A stretch of 18,657 nt of DNA from Eubacteriales Family XIII. Incertae Sedis bacterium (GTDB taxonomy: Bacteria > Bacillota > Clostridia > Peptostreptococcales > Anaerovoracaceae), in the NCBI GenBank assembly GCA_031281765.1, contig JAITEX010000062.1, forward strand, positions 1 through 18,657, given 5' to 3'. A program made the translations under genes and the position numbers. The notes beneath the pieces are model-generated. The model worked only from the letters and a program-made list of their open reading frames with translations. It was not told the origin of the DNA and searched no databases. Of this stretch, positions 14,854 to 18,657 are shown piece by piece (position 1 is the first letter of the stretch; each line of letters starts with the position of its first letter).

Positions 14854-15546
14854 ATGACACTATACGAAACTATTTTTACGCGCCGCAGCGTGCGGAAATT
14901 TGATATGAATTCGCTTGATGAGACCTATCTTGCCGAAATACAGGAAGCCCTTGACGCGGCGCCGCAGCTGCCGTGGCAATCAGCGAGTTTTGAAATCGTG
15001 TACGCCAACGAGCTTCGAGGCGGGTTTGGCCCCTATGCGATTCTGGCGTATGCCGATGACAATGATGGCGCAAAGCTGAATATCGGCTATACGCTGCAGC
15101 ACATGGATCTGTATCTGCAGAGCAAAGGCTATGGCAGCATTTGGTGCGGGGCGGCAAGCCCGAAGGACCCGGGGGATGATTACCGCATCCTGCTGAATTT
15201 CGGCAAAACGAATGTGCCGCCGCGCGCCGGCGAGAATGATTTCAAACGCAAAAAGATAACGGACATCAGCAATGAGGACAACGCCATTGCCCGCGCGGCG
15301 CGGCTTGCGCCGTCCGCAGTCAACCTCCAGCCGTGGAAGCTGAATTTCTCGGACGGAAAAGTGACCGTCATATCCAATGTGCGGGGTTTCGGCAGGCTGA
15401 TTCCGGGGAAACTCCATATGTTTGACCTCGGCATCGTCCTGAAACACGTGGAACTGGCGATCAAGCACGAGGGCAAAACCATAAAATCCATTACACCGAC
15501 CAAAGAGGGCGGCGCGCTTGCGGTCGAAGTAGCCTATAGAGACTGA
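14854..15546 (+). CDS. Nitroreductase family protein, TM1586-like
   Basis: This 230-residue protein has the nitroreductase N-terminus (IFTRRSVRKF, 7-16), an FMN-fold body, and a second half with LAPSAVNLQPW (151-161) as in the TM1586-type putative nitroreductases. That type is a fused two-repeat form of the FMN-dependent oxidoreductase fold. Members use NAD(P)H to reduce nitro compounds, quinones or related electrophiles, but the true substrate is unknown. The preferred start is ATG 14854; ATG 14842 is the alternative. A 9-4-9 palindrome lies in its leader. Its 3' end overlaps the convergent HxlR gene by 13 bp. Nitroreductases paired with HxlR-type regulators are a known theme (for example B. 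subtilis YodB/YodC and HypR/HypO), which supports regulation by the neighbour. Confidence 0.88.
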   Translation: MTLYETIFTRRSVRKFDMNSLDETYLAEIQEALDAAPQLPWQSASFEIVYANELRGGFGPYAILAYADDNDGAKLNIGYTLQHMDLYLQSKGYGSIWCGAASPKDPGDDYRILLNFGKTNVPPRAGENDFKRKKITDISNEDNAIARAARLAPSAVNLQPWKLNFSDGKVTVISNVRGFGRLIPGKLHMFDLGIVLKHVELAIKHEGKTIKSITPTKEGGALAVEVAYRD

Positions 15547-15914
15547 TCGGAGGGTCCCACTCTCAGGGTCATGGAGCAGTTCGGTTCAAGGCCCTGGCTT
15601 TTCAGGTAGTCCTCTCCCCATTCGTACATGGCCGAGAGGATCGGCTTGATGCTCCTGCCGAAATCGGTCAGGGAATATTCGACCTTCGGCGGCACCACGG
15701 GATAGACGGTGCGGACCACGAGGTTGTTTTGCTCAAGCTCGCGTAGCTGTTGGGTGAGCATTTTGGGCGTGGCCTGCGGAATCAGCTTGCGCAGTTCGCC
15801 GAACCGTAGCGTCGTATCGATGAGGTGCCACAGTATCAAGGACTTATATTTCCCGCCGATAAGCGACAGCGTAGCGTCCACGGGGCAGTTATAGTCGGAA
15901 CAAGTGCAAAGCAT
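15534..15914 (-). CDS. HxlR-family winged-helix transcriptional regulator
   Basis: This 126-residue protein matches the HxlR family along its length: NCPVDATLSLIGGKYKSLIL (9-28), RFGELRKLIP (37-46), a recognition-helix region TPKMLTQQLRELEQNNLV (49-66), a wing with PPKVEYSLT (75-83) and the final helix. Three cysteines near the N-terminus (C3, C5, C10) include the position used for thiol/electrophile sensing in YodB-type members, so redox or quinone sensing is plausible. The start has SD-like AGGAGA (complement of about 15923-15928). The gene is convergent with the nitroreductase and divergent from the DUF2318 gene. A palindrome lies on its own predicted promoter, which suggests autoregulation. 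Confidence 0.93.
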   Translation of the reverse strand: MLCTCSDYNCPVDATLSLIGGKYKSLILWHLIDTTLRFGELRKLIPQATPKMLTQQLRELEQNNLVVRTVYPVVPPKVEYSLTDFGRSIKPILSAMYEWGEDYLKSQGLEPNCSMTLRVGPSDQSL

Positions 15915-15947
15915 AGTGCGTTCTCCTCAATCAACATCTCAAGCGCA

Positions 15948-15969
15948 ATAGTATCTTTTTAGATACTAT
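15948..15969. promoter_or_regulatory. 22-bp palindrome (9-4-9), probable HxlR autoregulatory operator
   Basis: Perfect arms ATAGTATCT (15948-15956) and AGATACTAT (15961-15969) surround TTTT. It covers the -10 and spacer of the predicted HxlR promoter. TACT/AGTA-containing palindromes are usual for HxlR-family operators. Binding is inferred, not shown. Confidence 0.7.
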
Positions 15970-15976
15970 ATCACAA
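15948..15976 (-). promoter_or_regulatory. Predicted promoter of the HxlR gene
   Basis: Read on the minus strand, TTGTGA (complement of 15971-15976) and TACTAT (complement of 15948-15953) are separated by exactly 17 bp, a good sigma-70-type pair. The gene starts about 34 bp downstream. The spacer and -10 are covered by the palindrome at 15948-15969, so a bound regulator would block the polymerase. Confidence 0.65.
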
Positions 15977-15988
15977 TAAAGTGCGTAC

Positions 15989-16016
15989 TTGCAATCACGG
16001 CGATTAATGCCATAAT
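15989..16016 (+). promoter_or_regulatory. Predicted promoter of the DUF2318-copper ATPase pair
   Basis: TTGCAA (15989-15994) and CATAAT (16011-16016) are 16 bp apart. Transcription would start near 16023, leaving a leader of roughly 57 bases before ATG 16080. Spacing is good but the -35 match is only partial. A short AAGT/ACTT inverted repeat (15979-15990) touches the -35. I saw no CopY box. Confidence 0.5.
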
Positions 16017-16065
16017 AATAGTATGATTGTGCAAATGCGGCGGCTTACCGGCGTTGCTACTAAAC

Positions 16066-16070
16066 GGAGG
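16066..16070 (+). promoter_or_regulatory. Ribosome binding site fixing the lipoprotein start at 16080
   Basis: GGAGG lies 9 bases before ATG 16080. The upstream in-frame ATG at 16023 lacks an SD and lies almost at the predicted transcription start, so it is not preferred. Confidence 0.7.
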
Positions 16071-16079
16071 GACAGAACG

Positions 16080-16610
16080 ATGTCTATTCAGGGGAAATCA
16101 AACAGAAAACCAGTGCGGAGGGCTATATTCTGCGCGCTTCTCGCGCTTATTCTTCCGCTTGCTTTGGCGGCTTGCGCGGGGACGGACGATTCGTCCGGGC
16201 AGCCCGAATCCGACGCGCCGGCGCTTGCGGCGGCCGACGGTGAGGATCTTATTATCAATACAGCCGACATCACGGAGAAAGCGACGTTCTACCCGGTGGA
16301 GAGCGACGGGACCCGTATGGAAGTCCTCGCGGTGAAAGCGCCGGACGGCACAATTCGCACGGCGTTCAACACTTGTCAGGTCTGCTACGATTCGGGGCGC
16401 GGCTATTATAAGCAGTCCGGCGACAAGCTCGTATGCCAGAACTGCGGAAATCAGTTCCCGATGAGCAGCGTTGAAATCGAGACGGGCGGGTGTAATCCGT
16501 GGCCGATTTTCGATGAGAGCAAGACGGTGACGGATGAGTCCATTACGATTCCCGCGAGCTTTCTGAAAGAATCGAAGGTCATATTCGGAAATTGGAAGCG
16601 GTCATATTGA
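16080..16610 (+). CDS. DUF2318-type metal-associated lipoprotein
   Basis: This 176-residue protein has a lipoprotein signal: basic N-terminus (K6-R14), hydrophobic stretch (15-30) and lipobox LAAC with C32. It should be anchored on the outer face of the cytoplasmic membrane. After an acidic, Ala-rich linker comes a DUF2318-like domain. It has C99xxC102-Y (TCQVCY), C119xxC122-G (VCQNCG) and C138 in GGCNPWPI. These five cysteines suggest a bound metal or Fe-S centre. The family is poorly understood but is often found beside metal transport genes. Here its TGA overlaps the ATG of the copper ATPase (TGATG), so the two are co-translated and likely act together in metal handling. ATG 16080 is chosen over 16023 because it has an SD and gives a proper signal peptide. 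Confidence 0.85.
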   Translation: MSIQGKSNRKPVRRAIFCALLALILPLALAACAGTDDSSGQPESDAPALAAADGEDLIINTADITEKATFYPVESDGTRMEVLAVKAPDGTIRTAFNTCQVCYDSGRGYYKQSGDKLVCQNCGNQFPMSSVEIETGGCNPWPIFDESKTVTDESITIPASFLKESKVIFGNWKRSY

Positions 16611-18657
16611 TGGAAAACCAGGTACTGAGCATAGGAGGTATGACCTGCGCGGTCTGCGCGCAGCGGGTCGAAAAAGCCATCAAGGGCGTGGAGGGCGTCG
16701 AAAGCGCTGCGGTCAACTTTGCCACGGAAAAGGCGACATTTACCTACGACCCCGGGCAGGTCCGGCTTTCCGGCATCAAGGCGGCGGTTGAAAAAATCGG
16801 GTACAAGGCCCTCGATACCGATATGGCCGGCGGCGCCGACGCGGACCGTGCGCGCAAACAGAAGGAAATCAAAACGCTTCGCACGAAGCTCATCGTTGCG
16901 GCGGCGTTTTCATTGCCGCTGCTCTACATCGCCATGGTTCCGATGGTGAAATCCGTGCGGCTGCCCTTCCCCGCGAGGCTTGAACCGATGGAACACCCGC
17001 TTATCTACGCGCTGGCCGAACTGCTGCTTATTATACCGGTCATCGGCGTGGGCTACAAATTCTACACGGTGGGTTTCAAGTCCTTAGCCCAGCGCAGCCC
17101 GAACATGGACTCCCTTATCGCCATCGGCACGAGCGCCGCCGTCATATACAGCGGCTACAATGTATTTCAAATCGTAAATGGCAACGCGCATGCGGTGGAG
17201 AACCTGTATTTTGAGACAGCCGGCATAATAATCACCCTCATTCTGCTCGGCAAGATGCTTGAAGCCATATCCAAGGGCCGCACGAGCGAGGCGATCAAGA
17301 AGTTGATGGGGTTAGCGCCCAAGACGGCCATCATTGTGCAGGGCGGCGTGGAAAAGGAGATTCCGATTGAGGAAGTCGCCATCGGCGACATCGTCGTCGT
17401 GAAACCCGGCGCGAAGATTCCCGTTGACGGCACGGTGATAGAGGGGCGCACCGCCATTGATGAATCCATGCTGACGGGCGAGAGTATGCCGGTGGACAAG
17501 GGTGCGGGCGACCCCGTGTACGCGGCCTCGCTGAACACCACGGGCACGGTCCGGTTCCGCGCCGAAAAAGTCGGCTCGGACACGGCGCTCGCGCAGATCA
17601 TCAAGCTCGTTGAGGACGCGCAGAGCAGCAAGGCGCCCATCGCGCAGTTGGCCGACGTCGTCTCCGGCTATTTCGTGCCAACGGTATGCGCCATCGCCCT
17701 TGTCAGCGGCGTGGCGTGGTACTTCGGGACGGGCGGCGATATTAAATTCGCGCTGACCATCTTCATTTCGGTCCTCGTCATCGCCTGCCCCTGCGCCTTG
17801 GGCTTAGCGACGCCTACGGCCATTATGGTCGGTTCGGGCAAGGGCGCCGAAAACGGCATCCTGATCAAGAGCGGCGAAGCGCTCGAAACGGCGCACAAGA
17901 TAGGCGTCATTGTGTTCGATAAGACCGGCACCATCACCGGGGGCAAGCCGACGGTGACCGATGTGCTTCCCGCGGACGCTCTCTCCCCCGATGACCTGCT
18001 GCGAATCACCGCTTCGGCCGAGCAGGGTTCCGAGCATCCCTTAGGCCAGGCTATCGTAGCCGGTGCGCGGGACAGGGGGATGGAACTCCTCAAGGCGGAC
18101 AGCTTCGAATCCTTGACCGGACGCGGTATCGAAGCAGGTATCGGAGACAGGGCCGTTCTTGCGGGAAACCGCAAGCTGATGGATGAGCGGGGGATTCCGC
18201 TTTCGGCGCTTGAAGCCGAAGCCGACCGGCTCGCGGGCGAGGGCAAGACCCCTATGTATGTTGCTGTGGACGGGCAGTTTGCGGGCATCGTCGCAGTGGC
18301 CGATGTGGTGAAGGAGAGCAGCCGCGCCGCGATTGAAAGCCTGCACAAAATGGGTATAGAGGTCGCGATGATTACGGGCGACAACCAAAGGACGGCTGAC
18401 ACTATTGCGAAGCAGGTGGGGATTGACCGTGTGCTTGCAGAGGTGCTGCCGCAGGACAAATCGAGCGAGGTGAAGAAGCTGCAGGCCGACGGGCGCAAGG
18501 TGGCAATGGTTGGCGACGGAATCAACGACGCCCCGGCGCTCGCGCAGGCCGATATCGGCATCGCCATCGGCTCGGGTACCGATGTGGCTATGGAAAGCGC
18601 GGACATCGTGCTGATGAAGAGCGATCTGCGGGACGTTCCCACAGCCATCAACCTGAG
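16610..18657 (+). CDS. copA: Copper-type P1B ATPase, C-terminus outside window
   Basis: The frame is open from ATG 16610 to the window edge (682 full codons). It has one N-terminal heavy-metal-binding domain (GMTCAVC, C13/C16) and transmembrane segments around 93-112, 130-149, 168-187, 202-219, 352-372 and 379-400. The actuator domain has the TGES loop (289-292). The ion-binding CPC motif is at 393-395, the phosphorylation site at D437 in DKTGT, the HP motif is SEHPLG (H476), and the hinge is VGDGINDAPAL. This is a P1B metal exporter. The GMTCxxC domain with CPC favours Cu(I), but the deciding residues of the last two membrane helices (YN and MxxxS) are beyond the edge, so silver or another ion cannot be excluded. 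It is translationally coupled to the DUF2318 lipoprotein. Confidence 0.93.
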   Translation, partial: MENQVLSIGGMTCAVCAQRVEKAIKGVEGVESAAVNFATEKATFTYDPGQVRLSGIKAAVEKIGYKALDTDMAGGADADRARKQKEIKTLRTKLIVAAAFSLPLLYIAMVPMVKSVRLPFPARLEPMEHPLIYALAELLLIIPVIGVGYKFYTVGFKSLAQRSPNMDSLIAIGTSAAVIYSGYNVFQIVNGNAHAVENLYFETAGIIITLILLGKMLEAISKGRTSEAIKKLMGLAPKTAIIVQGGVEKEIPIEEVAIGDIVVVKPGAKIPVDGTVIEGRTAIDESMLTGESMPVDKGAGDPVYAASLNTTGTVRFRAEKVGSDTALAQIIKLVEDAQSSKAPIAQLADVVSGYFVPTVCAIALVSGVAWYFGTGGDIKFALTIFISVLVIACPCALGLATPTAIMVGSGKGAENGILIKSGEALETAHKIGVIVFDKTGTITGGKPTVTDVLPADALSPDDLLRITASAEQGSEHPLGQAIVAGARDRGMELLKADSFESLTGRGIEAGIGDRAVLAGNRKLMDERGIPLSALEAEADRLAGEGKTPMYVAVDGQFAGIVAVADVVKESSRAAIESLHKMGIEVAMITGDNQRTADTIAKQVGIDRVLAEVLPQDKSSEVKKLQADGRKVAMVGDGINDAPALAQADIGIAIGSGTDVAMESADIVLMKSDLRDVPTAINL

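Noticed and set aside
16023..16079. Upstream ATG for the DUF2318 lipoprotein
   Set aside because: It has no SD, lies near the predicted transcription start and would put 19 residues in front of a well-formed lipoprotein signal.
1..18657. Defence system, CRISPR array, integrase, insertion sequence, tRNA or rRNA
   Set aside because: No repeats with regular spacing, recombinase or transposase motifs, tRNA-like or rRNA-like sequences were seen. All long frames are explained by metabolic, regulatory or transport families.

Overview
The window is a GC-rich, gene-dense stretch of bacterial DNA. Genes sit head to tail on the + strand, with strong Shine-Dalgarno (SD) sequences, stop/start overlaps, and occasional GTG starts. 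The content (many cytoplasmic peptidases, an HxlR-type regulator, a TM1586-type nitroreductase, a DUF2318 lipoprotein and a CopA-type ATPase) fits an anaerobic, peptide- or amino-acid-using member of the Bacillota (Clostridia-like). This placement is inferred from style and gene families. There is no rRNA or marker gene to settle it.

Region 1 (1-14205) is a run of ten consecutive peptidase-family genes, probably one transcript. First come five M42 (TET/FrvX-like) proteins: a C-terminal fragment at the left edge, then complete genes ending at 1322, 2350, 3384 and 4497. Next are three large (644-660 aa) M28-type aminopeptidases of the HxCH/NDN (DUF4910/COG4310-like) kind, ending at 6471, 8458 and 10437. 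Each has a PA-like segment and a C-terminal winged-helix-like tail. Then comes an M3 oligoendopeptidase (10451-12151) and a fourth M28 paralogue (12175-14205). None has a signal peptide or membrane segment, so the set looks like a cytoplasmic peptide-degradation line: the M3 enzyme cuts oligopeptides internally and the M42 and M28 enzymes trim from the N-terminus. The most unusual point is that the second M42 gene has lost five of the seven catalytic or metal-binding residues, and the fragment at the left edge lacks the last metal-binding His. The locus therefore appears to mix active and dead M42 subunits, which would fit hetero-oligomeric TET-like particles.

Region 2 (14206-15914) is a small detoxification/stress module. 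It has a PhnB-like VOC protein, a TM1586-type nitroreductase and, convergent and overlapping it by 13 bp, an HxlR-family regulator with cysteines near its N-terminus. Two 22-bp palindromes of the same 9-4-9 geometry lie in this module: one on the predicted HxlR promoter and one in the leader of the nitroreductase. This suggests autoregulation plus control of the nitroreductase.

Region 3 (15915-18657) starts from a divergent promoter region. It holds a DUF2318 lipoprotein with a CxxC/CxxC/GGCNP cysteine pattern, translationally coupled (TGATG) to a copper-type P1B ATPase that runs off the right edge. Together they form a metal (probably copper) handling pair. No mobile elements, CRISPR arrays, tRNA or rRNA genes, or stretches over 300 bases without a gene were seen.
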